A stretch of DNA of 51,708 bases from Pseudomonadota bacterium. Its GTDB lineage: Bacteria; Pseudomonadota; Gammaproteobacteria; Steroidobacterales; Steroidobacteraceae. The stretch spans positions 1-51,708 of the forward strand of contig JANYAE010000103.1 in the NCBI GenBank assembly GCA_025355105.1, given 5' to 3'. A program made the position numbers and the translations under genes. Numbering within the stretch: the first letter of the stretch is position 1; every line of letters begins with the position of its first letter. The notes under the pieces were generated by a model, which was not told the origin of the DNA, did not search any database, and worked only from the letters and a program-made list of their open reading frames with translations. This document shows positions 27,052 through 36,178 of the stretch, piece after piece.

Positions 27052-27069
27052 GGTGCGTCCGCGCGCACC
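27052..27069. terminator. Small hairpin between convergent genes
   Basis: GGTGCG (27052-27057) and CGCACC (27064-27069) form a 6-bp stem between the convergent epimerase and selO genes. It lacks a T-tract, so its role as a bidirectional terminator is a guess from position. Confidence 0.3.
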
Positions 27070-27112
27070 GCGATCGCGCCGAATCGTAGGCTGGCAGGAA
27101 CTTCGAGGCCCG

Positions 27113-28738
27113 TCAGGTTCCGCAGAAGGTCTTCGTGACCCGCTCGGCGGGCAGCGGAGGCGCGGCGTACGGAGCCGCCGACTCCGACTCCACGTACGGC
27201 CGTGACAGGACCTCGAGAAGCGCGTCGAACACCGAGAAGTCGTCGCGCTCGACCGCGGCCACGATCGCCTGCTCGATGCGGTGATTTCGCGGGATGTACG
27301 CCGGGTTGACGCGACGCATTGCCGCGGCGCGCGAGCCCGGCTCGTCTCCTTCCTGCGCCAGCCGCGCGCGCCACCGGCCCGCCCAGTCGTCGTACGCGGC
27401 CGGATTGGCGAAGTGAGTGCGCAGCGTCGCAGCGGCGGCCGGCGCCGAGGACGCGTCGCAGAGGAGCCGGAAGGTGTTGGTGAAGTCGGCCTGGCTTCCA
27501 TGCATCAGATCGAGAAGCGCACCGATGAGTTCGACGTCATCTGCGCTCGCCGTGAGCAGTCCAAGCTTGGCCCGCATGCCCGCTAGCCAGTGCCGGTCGA
27601 CGCGGGTCGAGAAGCCGGCGATCACCTCGGTCGCGAGTTCAACCGCGCGCTCCGGCGTCAGGTCGATGAACGGCAGCAGCGTTTCCGCGAGGCGGGCGAG
27701 GTTCCACTCGGCGGCTGCCGGCTGGTTGCCATAGGCGTAGCGGCCCCGTCGGTCGATTGAGCTGAATACTGCGGCTGGGTCGTAGCTGTCCATGAACGCG
27801 CACGGTCCAAAGTCGATCGTTTCTCCGGACACGGCCATGTTGTCGGTGTTCATCACGCCGTGAATGAAGCCGACGTGCATCCATCGCGCGATCAGCAGCG
27901 CCTGGCGTGCCGCGACGGCCTCGAGGAGCGCAAGATAGGGGCGCTCGGCGGCGCGGGCCTGCGGATAGTGGCGGTCGATCACGTAGTCGGCGAGACGTTG
28001 GACGGAGTCCCGCTCACCGCGCGCCGCGAAGTACTGGAATGTGCCGACCCGCACGTGGCTCGCGGCGACCCGCGTCAGCACCGCGCCGGGAACCATGCCC
28101 TGGCGGGGGATGCGATCGCCGGTCAGAGCGGCGGCAAGTGCACGGGTCGCGGGTATCCCGAGCGCGTGCATCGCCTCGCCGACGATGTACTCGCGCAACA
28201 CCGGTCCGAGCGCGGCGCGCCCGTCGCCGTCGCGCGAGAACGGGGTTCGCCCGGCACCTTTCAGTTGAACGTCACGAAGCTGGCCGGTGCGGTCTCGCAG
28301 CTCGCCGAGCAGGATCGCCCGACCATCGCCCAGCTGCGGCACGAAGTGGCCGAACTGATGTCCGGCATAGGCCATTGCGATCGGTGTCGCGCCGGCCGGG
28401 ACGGCATTGCCGGCAAAGATCGCCGCCAGGACCTCCGCCGCGTGGGTCCCAAGGTCGAAGTCGAGCTCGGCCGCGAGCGGGCGATTCACCGCGATCAGGC
28501 GCGGCGCGCTGACCGGTGTCGGGTCCACGCGCGCGAAGAACTGCTCCGGCAGTGCCGCATAGGTGTGGGTGAAGGAGGCGACCCGAACGGCTTCCCGGCC
28601 TGCAGTCCACTGATCGGTAAGGTTGGCGACCATCGGCGTGCGGCAGGCCCTCAGCTCCGCAGCGGATGCGGATCCGTGTACGTCGTCGACTGGGGGCAAG
28701 GCGTCGGCCACCGGCTCACTTGGTCGCGTTGCCGACAT
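27113..28738 (-). CDS. selO: Protein adenylyltransferase SelO (YdiU)
   Basis: Up to 541 residues. SelO transfers AMP from ATP to Ser/Thr/Tyr of target proteins using a flipped pseudokinase fold. Seen here: MAYAGHQFGHFVPQLGDGRA, LKGAGRTPFSRDGDGRAAL with the nucleotide-binding Lys/Arg, REYIVGEAMHALGIPATRAL, and the catalytic HGVMNTDNMAVSGETIDFGP. The C-terminal end TKTFCGT has Cys where eukaryotic homologues carry selenocysteine. The first 23 bases overlap the 3' end of the SPFH gene; a shorter start around 28633 (VANLTDQW) is closer to the length of E. coli SelO. Linked to redox stress in other bacteria. Confidence 0.93.
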   Translation of the reverse strand: MSATRPSEPVADALPPVDDVHGSASAAELRACRTPMVANLTDQWTAGREAVRVASFTHTYAALPEQFFARVDPTPVSAPRLIAVNRPLAAELDFDLGTHAAEVLAAIFAGNAVPAGATPIAMAYAGHQFGHFVPQLGDGRAILLGELRDRTGQLRDVQLKGAGRTPFSRDGDGRAALGPVLREYIVGEAMHALGIPATRALAAALTGDRIPRQGMVPGAVLTRVAASHVRVGTFQYFAARGERDSVQRLADYVIDRHYPQARAAERPYLALLEAVAARQALLIARWMHVGFIHGVMNTDNMAVSGETIDFGPCAFMDSYDPAAVFSSIDRRGRYAYGNQPAAAEWNLARLAETLLPFIDLTPERAVELATEVIAGFSTRVDRHWLAGMRAKLGLLTASADDVELIGALLDLMHGSQADFTNTFRLLCDASSAPAAAATLRTHFANPAAYDDWAGRWRARLAQEGDEPGSRAAAMRRVNPAYIPRNHRIEQAIVAAVERDDFSVFDALLEVLSRPYVESESAAPYAAPPLPAERVTKTFCGT

Positions 28739-29639
28739 TCATGAACGGGACCGGCGCACCGGCGAAGATGGCGGTCGGCAGCGCGCCGTTCCACTTCTCG
28801 GCCTTGATCCGCTCGACCTCGATGCGACGCAGCTCCAGCACTTCCTTGCTCTGAGCGAGCGCAGCGTTCTGCACCCGCAGCGCCTCAGCCTGGGCGCTCG
28901 CGAGCTTCAGGTTCGCGTAGGCCTCGCCGTCGGCCTCGGCGCGACGGGCATTCGCTTCCGCCTCGGCGATCGCCACCTTCTGCTTCTGCTCCGATTCGAC
29001 GGTCTTGAGCTTGTTTTCGGCGGCGAGTCGGAGCTGCTCCTGCTCCACCTTCGAGTTGATCGCCTTCATGTATGAGTCCTGAAAAGCGAAGTTCCGCATG
29101 TCGATGTTGATGACCTGCGCCCCGTAGATCGCGAGCTTGGTGCGAAGGGCCGAGTTGATGTCGGCGGACACTTTGGCACGCTGCGCGATCAGATCGGGGG
29201 CGGTGTACTGCGCCGTCACGACCTTGAAGATTTCCTGAGTCGCCGTTTGCACGTAGGAGGAGAGATCGCCGTTGTGGCTGTACTTCTCGTACACCTCACC
29301 GACCTTGTCGGTGGCGATGCTGTAGCGCACCGTCAGGTTGACGTGCACGGGCTGGGTGTCGGAAGTCGCGCCTTCCGCGTTATCGATACTGGCCGTCTCG
29401 GCCCGGATGCTGAAGAGCGCGAGCTTTCGCCACGGCGGCAGGACAGCGAGTCCCTCAGGCTCGATGCCGATAATCCGACCGAACTGGGTGATGACGCCAC
29501 GAGAGCCGGTCGGGACGGCGTAGAACGGCCAAACCAGGTACAGCACGAACAGCGCGCCGACGCCGATCAGAACGTCTCTGCGGATGGCCGAGCGACTGAA
29601 CGCCCCTTCCGCTGACTTGTAGCGATCCGCGATCCCCAT
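28716..29639 (-). CDS. SPFH/prohibitin-domain membrane protein
   Basis: 307 residues with a strong AGGAG ribosome site. One N-terminal membrane helix (DVLIGVGALFVLYLVWPFYA, about residues 22-41) anchors an SPFH domain starting VPTGSRGVITQFGRIIGIEP. A long charged coiled coil follows (EQEQLRLAAENKLKTVESEQ, AIAEAEANARRAEADGEAYA), and the C-terminus is short. This is the prohibitin/HflK-C-like architecture of membrane scaffolds that often regulate FtsH-type proteolysis; no protease gene is next to it. The gene overlaps the annotated selO start, suggesting the two are transcribed together. Confidence 0.88.
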   Translation of the reverse strand: MGIADRYKSAEGAFSRSAIRRDVLIGVGALFVLYLVWPFYAVPTGSRGVITQFGRIIGIEPEGLAVLPPWRKLALFSIRAETASIDNAEGATSDTQPVHVNLTVRYSIATDKVGEVYEKYSHNGDLSSYVQTATQEIFKVVTAQYTAPDLIAQRAKVSADINSALRTKLAIYGAQVINIDMRNFAFQDSYMKAINSKVEQEQLRLAAENKLKTVESEQKQKVAIAEAEANARRAEADGEAYANLKLASAQAEALRVQNAALAQSKEVLELRRIEVERIKAEKWNGALPTAIFAGAPVPFMNVGNATK

Positions 29640-29993
29640 GCGCGTTCTCCTAATGGTTAGATGCGAGGTTGCTGGTCGACCGGCCGTGTTCGCCGGCAGT
29701 CTGAACTACCTTATCACGGCCGCGCGCCGTGCCTAAGGTCATGACCAAGTGGCGATTTCTTGAGGCGAAGGTGCGGTGCCATGGCGCTTGGAGTCACGCC
29801 TCGTTGCCGACCGGGCAACGCCCGGATGTGCGTCCGTCACGAGCCACGACATCACTGCGTTGCCGCCTGAACAGGATTCCGTTCACGCCGGCCGGCAGAT
29901 TTGCATCGGTACGGCGTGACACCTGACCAGCGGCCACCACCTAGTGGCGCGAGCAGCGCGGGGCGATCGAGTCACGCCTCGGCGCCGGCTCGG
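29640..29993. other. Intergenic region without a supported gene
   Basis: 354 bases upstream of the SPFH gene. Only short unsupported reading frames are present; the region should hold the promoter for the SPFH-selO pair, but no boxes are convincing. Confidence 0.4.
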
Positions 29994-30407
29994 TCAGCTG
30001 TCGCAGGGCACGCCGTGCAGGCGGCAATAGATGTCACCGCCGGTTTCGACGACGAACAGTGCCGCATCCGCCGGTGACGGGTGCTCGACGCCGAACACCC
30101 TTGCTAGGTCCGCCGCGGTCGGCATTTGATTCCGCGGCAAGCCGGCGACGATCTGCGCGACGGTGGCAGGATCACGGTCGTCGGACTCGGCCGGGCAATC
30201 CTCGTCGTATATCGCGAGCGCGGTGTGCCTGTCGAGTGATCCGTGGCATGCGAACGCAAACGCTGCTGCTCGGATTCGGCGTGCGCGCAGCGCCGTCGCA
30301 TTGCCGCTCGCCGCGGCAGCGGCGATCGACTGGTGGATGCGACGCCGGGTTCGCGCATCGGCGAGGTTGACGACGACGTCTGTGCCGCGGCAGTTCTCTG
30401 GGTTCAT
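29994..30407 (-). CDS. Hypothetical protein
   Basis: 137 residues from the ATG at 30407 (MNPENCRGTDVVVNLADA). No recognised domain. It is Ala/Arg-rich in the first half, probably cytosolic, with no signal peptide or membrane helix, and ends DIYCRLHGVPCDS. Four Cys are present in all. It stands alone between the SPFH gene and the propeller-protein gene. Codon use looks genuine, but there is no functional hint. Confidence 0.5.
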   Translation of the reverse strand: MNPENCRGTDVVVNLADARTRRRIHQSIAAAAASGNATALRARRIRAAAFAFACHGSLDRHTALAIYDEDCPAESDDRDPATVAQIVAGLPRNQMPTAADLARVFGVEHPSPADAALFVVETGGDIYCRLHGVPCDS

Positions 30408-30636
30408 GGCGACGCTCCGCTCTCGAGTGTCACCATACGAAGCTGCTGCGCCACAAGATCGGCCGCGGGTCACGCTTCGTCCCGCGGCGCAGTTAACGCG
30501 GTCACGGAATCCGCGCCTGCAGGCCGATCCGGGCGTTGCCGGATTGCGAATCGGGATCCCGTGCAGGCTCGGGACGGTTGCGCCGTCCCGCCGCGATCGA
30601 CGAGCCGGTGAGCACCCGGAACCGCTCCGCCGGCGC

Positions 30637-33600
30637 CTATCGCGCCGCCGGGAGCGTTGTGACCGGTAGCAGCTCGGCGGTCGCGAGCAATCGATTGAGT
30701 GCGGGCAGATCGTCTCTCAACACGTTCCGGTAGTCAGCCTCCGCTTCGGTCGCCCGGGCCTCATAGGTCTTGAGCAACTCGAGCTGCGTCGCCGTCGGGG
30801 CGAAGTCGGCGCTGCCAGCGACGTCGCCGGCTCCGGTTCCGACTTCGGCGTTGAGCCAGATCAGATCGAGATAGGCGCCGTACGGCTCGACGAAGTACTT
30901 GTCGTCGCTGTTGCGCAGTGCTCGCGACACGAACCGGGATTCGACCCCGTCCAACTTCCGGTCGACTGCCTCGGCGGTCGACAGGAGTTCGTCGCGCCGC
31001 CTCGCCTGCGCCGCCTCCTGCACGCGCGGCGGAGCGAGCGAAGGCTCGGCGTCAAGTTCGTCGCCATCCTCCACCAGGACCGGCAGGTCGGCCTCGTGTT
31101 TGCGGGCCGGCCGCAGCATCAACTTGACCACCTCCAGCTGCTTGCGCAACCACTCGATCTCATTGACGGTGTCGGCGACGCTGGTGATGTCCGCGCGGAT
31201 CTTGAGCAGGGTAGCCACCGAGCGGTCGATGTCCGCTGTGGCGCCGGGTGCGCGAGGATCGGGCAGTACCGTGAGTGTCTGCGCGTAGGACTCACCTGCG
31301 ACGTTCAGGCGCACGGTGTAGCGACCCGGCGCCACGATTGGACCGGCCTCCGCCGGCTTCGTGCCCCAATGGGTGATCGGCCGCGAGTCCGAATCGCGAA
31401 AACGCGGCTCCTCCCAGACGTGCGGATTTCCCGGTGCGAGCGTGCGCAACGCGACGAGGCGCGGCGATTCGTAGCGCAGATCCCATTTCACGCGGTTCAT
31501 GCCGACGTGCGCTTTTGCCTCGAGCTGGCGAACGGTCTTGCCTTGTGCGTCAAGGATCTCGAGGGTCACCGGGTCCTTCGGCGCCGACTTCAGGTTGAAG
31601 TTAAGCATTGCCGCGGGCGAGCGCACGAAGCGGTACGCCGCTCTTGGCGCGAACAGCCTGACCGCCGCGTCGGCGCGACGGCTCGCAAGCTGCTCCAGCG
31701 GCGTGATGTCGTCGAGGATGAAGAGCCCGCGCCCGTAGGTGGAGACGACCAGGTCGTGAAAGTCCGGCTGGACGACCGCCCACGTGACAGGGGAGTGCGG
31801 AAGTCCGCTGTCAAGTGCCGTCCAGTGATCGCCGTCGTCGAGCGTGTAGTACAGGCCATTGCCGGTGCCGGCGAACAGCAGCCCGGCGCAATTCGGATCG
31901 TCGGTAATCGTGCGCACGTAGGACAAGGCATGTTTGGGCAGGCTGCCGCTGATGCGCTTCCAGGTCCTTCCGAAGTCGGTCGTCTTGTAGATGAAGGGGT
32001 CTCGATTGTCGACGAGATGGAGGTCGATGCTCACGTACGCGCTGGCCGCGTCGATGCTGGACGGTGCGATGCTGGTTACGGTGCCGAGCGGCGGAAGGCC
32101 AGTGAGGCCCTTCGTGACATTGACCCAGGTCGTCGCGCCGTCCGCCGTGTACCAGATCTGGCCGTCGTTGGTTCCCGCCCAGACCAGCCCTTTCTGGATT
32201 TTCGACGGTGAAATTGCGAAAACGATACCGCCGTAGAACTGGCCGAGATTGTCGCCAACGATGCCTCCTGACGGCGCGAGCCGGGCAGGCTCGCGCGTCG
32301 ACAGATCCGGGCTCGCGACGGACCAGGTCTGCCCGGCATCCGTCGTCTTGAACACCACCTGGCAGCCGTAGTACACGGTGTCGTGCTCGAACGGGTCGAT
32401 CGCCAGCGGCGGCGTCCAATGGCAACGGTACTTGAGATCGCCCGGTGGCGAATCGAGGGTATGCATCCACGGGCTGACGGAGTGCGCTTCCTTGTGGCGC
32501 GCGTCCCAGCGTGTGACGGTGTTGCCGTAGCAGGTCGCCCAGACCACGTTCGGGTCGGCCACGTCCGGAACCGTGAAGCCGCTTTCGCAGCCGCCCATAT
32601 GGACGTCCCAGGCGGCCTCCCCGGACGCCTCCGGCACGCTCGGGCCGCGCATGTTCCCGTCGTCCTGCATGTTGCTGTAGAAGAAGTACGGAATCTGGTT
32701 GTCGACGGCCACGTGATACATCTGACCGATCGGCAGCGTCACGCGGTGGAAGCCGCGGCCGTGGACCGAGGTGATGATCAGTCCGGCATCATCGGAAATC
32801 ACGAAGCGGTCGGCATTGGTCGGATCGATCCAGATGTCGTGCGTATCGCCGCCCCAGCGGACCTCTTGGAAATTGCGGCCGCCGTCCAATGACTGATGGA
32901 AGGCGCTGTTGGCGACGTAGAGTTCGTTGTCGCTGCCTGGGGAGACGGCGATCCGAATGTAATAGCCTGCGCGCCCGATCAGCGCGCGCTGATAATTGAC
33001 GGCCTTCCACTGGCCACCGCCATCGTCCGAGCGCCACAAGGAACCCTGATCGGCGGTCTGGATCAGGGCAAAGATCCGAGCCGGGTTGCTCGGCGCAACG
33101 GCCACGTCGATCTTGCCAACGGGCGCATTCGGCAAGCCGTGCCCGTCGATGTGGGTCCACGTCGTTCCGCCATCGTGCGACGCGTAGACGCCACTGCCGG
33201 GCCCGCCGCTGTACTCACCCCAGGTGTGCAGCTCGACCTGCCACATTCCTGCGAACAGCGTGCGCGGATTGTGCGGGTCCATCGACAAACCCGAGCACCC
33301 CACCTTCTCTCCCACGAACAGCGCGCGCTCCCAGTGCCGGCCCCCATCGGATGTGCGGTAGACGCCACGCTCCTGCTGCGGGCCGGTGACCCGCCCCAGG
33401 ACGCAGGCGAACACGATGTCCGGATTCGACGGGTGGACGATGATCCGGCCGATGCGGCCGGACTCCGCCAGGCCCATGTTCGTCCAGCTCTTGCCGGCGT
33501 CTATCGACTTGTAGATCCCGTTGCCCATTACGTCGCTGTCGCGGATGACCCACGCCTCGCCGGTGCCCGCCCACACCGTGCTCGGCTCGGACGCGGAAAC

Positions 33601-33888
33601 GGCGAGGGCGCCAATTGCGGCGACGGGCTGCTTGTCAAAGATCGGTGCCCAGCGATTGCCGCCATCGCTTGACTTCCAGACGCCGCCGGACGCCGCACCG
33701 GCGTAGTAGACGCTCGGATCTCCGGGCACGCCGGCAACCGCGGCGATTCGATTCCCGACTTTGGGTCCAACGAACCGGAATCCGAATTCCGTTTCCTTCT
33801 CCGCATCGGACGTCTGCGCCGAAGCTGCTCCAGCGGCAGCCAGCGAGAGGATCAGCACAGGCAGAAACATCAGCGGTCGGATGATCAT
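30637..33888 (-). CDS. Secreted BNR/sortilin-like beta-propeller protein
   Basis: 1083 residues from the ATG at 33888 (MIIRPLMFLPVLILSLAA), chosen because AAGGA lies 9-10 bases upstream; a signal peptide ends at AASAQ. Repeated SxDxGxxW-type motifs define BNR/Asp-box propellers: KSSDGGNRWAPIFD, RTSDGGRHWERALF, ASHDGGTTWTHID, KTTDAGQTWSVASPD, YTADGATTWVN, KTTDFGRTWKRISG, TLDDGDHWTALD. The segment STYGRGLFILDDITPLEQL and a C-terminal helical part follow. This is the large VPS10/glycosyl-hydrolase-like exported family common in Proteobacteria and Bacteroidetes, often found with peptidases; its activity is unproven. An M20-like peptidase gene lies just upstream on the same strand. Confidence 0.85.
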   Translation of the reverse strand: MIIRPLMFLPVLILSLAAAGAASAQTSDAEKETEFGFRFVGPKVGNRIAAVAGVPGDPSVYYAGAASGGVWKSSDGGNRWAPIFDKQPVAAIGALAVSASEPSTVWAGTGEAWVIRDSDVMGNGIYKSIDAGKSWTNMGLAESGRIGRIIVHPSNPDIVFACVLGRVTGPQQERGVYRTSDGGRHWERALFVGEKVGCSGLSMDPHNPRTLFAGMWQVELHTWGEYSGGPGSGVYASHDGGTTWTHIDGHGLPNAPVGKIDVAVAPSNPARIFALIQTADQGSLWRSDDGGGQWKAVNYQRALIGRAGYYIRIAVSPGSDNELYVANSAFHQSLDGGRNFQEVRWGGDTHDIWIDPTNADRFVISDDAGLIITSVHGRGFHRVTLPIGQMYHVAVDNQIPYFFYSNMQDDGNMRGPSVPEASGEAAWDVHMGGCESGFTVPDVADPNVVWATCYGNTVTRWDARHKEAHSVSPWMHTLDSPPGDLKYRCHWTPPLAIDPFEHDTVYYGCQVVFKTTDAGQTWSVASPDLSTREPARLAPSGGIVGDNLGQFYGGIVFAISPSKIQKGLVWAGTNDGQIWYTADGATTWVNVTKGLTGLPPLGTVTSIAPSSIDAASAYVSIDLHLVDNRDPFIYKTTDFGRTWKRISGSLPKHALSYVRTITDDPNCAGLLFAGTGNGLYYTLDDGDHWTALDSGLPHSPVTWAVVQPDFHDLVVSTYGRGLFILDDITPLEQLASRRADAAVRLFAPRAAYRFVRSPAAMLNFNLKSAPKDPVTLEILDAQGKTVRQLEAKAHVGMNRVKWDLRYESPRLVALRTLAPGNPHVWEEPRFRDSDSRPITHWGTKPAEAGPIVAPGRYTVRLNVAGESYAQTLTVLPDPRAPGATADIDRSVATLLKIRADITSVADTVNEIEWLRKQLEVVKLMLRPARKHEADLPVLVEDGDELDAEPSLAPPRVQEAAQARRRDELLSTAEAVDRKLDGVESRFVSRALRNSDDKYFVEPYGAYLDLIWLNAEVGTGAGDVAGSADFAPTATQLELLKTYEARATEAEADYRNVLRDDLPALNRLLATAELLPVTTLPAAR

Positions 33889-34077
33889 TCCGGTCATTCC
33901 TTGGTTTGGCGTGCGTCCGTCGCGCGCTGTTTGCGATGTCGCGAGCACTCAAGCGATGCTGAATTCGATGCGCCCCGGCGCCGTTGCCAGGTCCCGGAGC
34001 GGCGCGAGGCGGCGCTGCTGCGATCACGCTCACGGTCGACGACCGAGACCGAGGCCATGCCATCGCGCGATCGCCGT

Positions 34078-35631
34078 CTAGATTGTGGCCAGCGCGTAGA
34101 GATGTTTGACGTACGCGAGTGTCGCCTCCGCCATGCCGTGTACCGCAGGGTTGGCCGACTCGATCACATAGTACTCATCAGGCGCGTGCGCGCGGCTACC
34201 GTGTCCGGTGCCGAAGTGTCCTGCCGGCAGCTTGACCGGGTCGCCGGTGAAGATGCAGCCTGGCCAGGATCCGGCGAGGCGAGGGGACAGGCTGACCGGC
34301 ATTCCCTCCTCCTTGTAGACCACGGTCGACGCCCGGATCAACGCCGAATGCTCGTCCGTCTGGGTCGGGTCGTAGCCACCCGTCACGTTGACTTCGATGT
34401 CGCCGTAGCCGCGCTTGGCGAGGTGGGCCTTGAGCTTCGCAGCGGCATCGGCGGCCGTCTGGTCCGGGACAAGGCGCAAGTCGAGCTTCGCGGTCGCCTT
34501 CGACGGCAGGATCGTCTTGCCGCCGGGACCGGTGTAACCGGCGTACATGCCCTCGATGTTCACGGTCGGCTGCGAGGCGAGGCGCTCGAGCGCCTCGCGA
34601 TACGAGAGGTCGCGGATCCAGTGCTGCACGCCGAGCAGCTTCTTGACGTCCGCCTCCTGCGTGTGGGCAACCTTGTCCGCGATGATTTGCTTCTGACGCG
34701 CGGTCAGCGGCCTGACGTGCTCGAACCAGCCGTCGATGGCCGGATCGTTGCCGTCCTCGGACACCAGGGTCGACAAGGCCTTCACCATGCGCCACACGGC
34801 GCTGTCGAGCTCGGCCTTGTAGCTCGAATGGATGTCGTCGACCGCGCCGCGCCCCCAGCGCTGTGTCGAGGCCACGAGCTCGACCTCGATCAGCCCCTTC
34901 GCCCCGAGCGCGATTTCGACCTGTCCCTGCGGGGATTGCGAGGCGAACGGCATGAACACCTCGCGACACCTGGCGAGCGCCGCGAGTACCTCCGGCCGTT
35001 GCACGACCTGTCCAAAATGTGGCGAGCCGATTTCCTCCTCGCCCTCCGCGACGAGGACGATGTTGACCGGTGGCTTGCGGCCTGCGGCCGTGAGCGCGTG
35101 CAGCGCGGCGAGGAAGGTCGCCTCGGGCCCCTTCTGGTTGGTCGCGCCGCGCCCGAGCATGACTTTGCCGAACGGCGGCTTGTCGACGATCGCGGCGTCC
35201 AGCGGCGGCGAACTCCACTCGACCGGATTGAACTGCTTGACGTCGTACATGAAGTACATGCCGAGCGTGCGCGGTGCTCCCGCGTCGAGCGTGGCGAACA
35301 CGCCCGGATAGCCGTCGGTCGGCAAGGCCGTGGCGGTCTGGAAACCGGCCTGCTTCAGGAGGTCGATCATCAGCTGACAGCCCTCCTTCATGTTGCGGTT
35401 CTCCGCGGCGATGGAGGGCAGGGCGATCCAGCTCTGCAGCCGCTTGATCGACTCGGCGCGCTGCCGGTCGATCGCATCCCGAACCTTGCTGAGGTCACCG
35501 CCGAGGCCCTTGTACGGGCCATTGCCGACTGCGGCGAAGGTCGCCCTCGGCACCGCGAGCGCAATCCCGGCGGCGGCGGCCATCAGCAGCAGCCCACGAC
35601 GGCTCGACCGGTCGATCTTGACGTCACGCAT
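34078..35631 (-). CDS. M20 family metallopeptidase-like protein with Tat-type signal
   Basis: 517 residues. SSRRGLLLMAAAAGIALA near the N-terminus is a Tat-like signal. The M20 fold is clear (KPPVNIVLVAEGEEEIGSP holds the catalytic and metal Glu residues; HGSRAHAPDEYYVIES holds the final His). Two usual metal ligands are changed: the GHYD motif reads YFMYD (Met128 in place of His) and the GRGATDDKG motif reads GRGATNQKG (Asn165 in place of Asp). It may bind one metal, use other ligands or be a non-peptidase member of the family; I believe a subgroup shares these changes but cannot check. Its neighbour is the propeller protein, 189 bases downstream. Confidence 0.85.
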   Translation of the reverse strand: MRDVKIDRSSRRGLLLMAAAAGIALAVPRATFAAVGNGPYKGLGGDLSKVRDAIDRQRAESIKRLQSWIALPSIAAENRNMKEGCQLMIDLLKQAGFQTATALPTDGYPGVFATLDAGAPRTLGMYFMYDVKQFNPVEWSSPPLDAAIVDKPPFGKVMLGRGATNQKGPEATFLAALHALTAAGRKPPVNIVLVAEGEEEIGSPHFGQVVQRPEVLAALARCREVFMPFASQSPQGQVEIALGAKGLIEVELVASTQRWGRGAVDDIHSSYKAELDSAVWRMVKALSTLVSEDGNDPAIDGWFEHVRPLTARQKQIIADKVAHTQEADVKKLLGVQHWIRDLSYREALERLASQPTVNIEGMYAGYTGPGGKTILPSKATAKLDLRLVPDQTAADAAAKLKAHLAKRGYGDIEVNVTGGYDPTQTDEHSALIRASTVVYKEEGMPVSLSPRLAGSWPGCIFTGDPVKLPAGHFGTGHGSRAHAPDEYYVIESANPAVHGMAEATLAYVKHLYALATI

Positions 35632-36178
35632 CAGGATTCCCCCTGCTCGGAGCGGCTTGCGGTGCCGCCATTAGGGCACGGCCGTTGCCGCGATCTCAAG
35701 GGTGCGCTGCGATAGCCCGCAGCGCCAGCGAAGCCGAAGCTCCTGGGACTCGTCGACCGTGCCGAAGCGGGAGGCGGAACCGTCGGCCGGGTCGCGTCAC
35801 GGCTTCGAGCCGCATGGCGCTCAGTCCGGACGGGCGCCCCAGGCGACGCCGCTCGATGAAGTTCCGGGGGCTTTCGTCCGTCGGGTCCTGATCTTCGCGT
35901 TCACCGACCGGGCCGACCACGACGAACGCGTCCCGCTTCGGCGCCGCGCGGGGCGGTTTCTTGTCGCTGCTCCGGCCGCCGAAGTTGCGGCGCGCCTCGA
36001 CGTTTCGGGCCGTGGCAACGCGCAGCGATTTCGTCGCGTTGCCTTGACAGGCGCGACGCTGAGCTTGCAGGTCTCGATCGGCAAGCGCGGGTTGCTCTCA
36101 TCACGGCGGAACGCGACGCAGCGGGCGATTGCTCCGGGGATGGCGGTTCAGCGGCGTCGGCGCCGGTTCCGATCGCCC
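35632..36178. other. Intergenic region, possible gene remnant
   Basis: 547 bases without an intact gene. On the minus strand, a protein-like stretch (ARCVAFRRDESNPRLPIETC near 36120-36060) and another in a shifted frame (ARRNFGGRSSDKKPPRAAPK near 36000-35940) could be pieces of one broken gene, but neither is recognised. Confidence 0.25.

Noticed and set aside
33901..35715. 604-codon plus-strand open frame opposite the M20-like gene
   Set aside because: Antisense to a gene with clear family motifs.
35821..36084. Short minus-strand open frame upstream of the M20-like gene
   Set aside because: Protein-like only in part, needs a frame change and matches no family I know; kept only as a possible remnant in the intergenic note.
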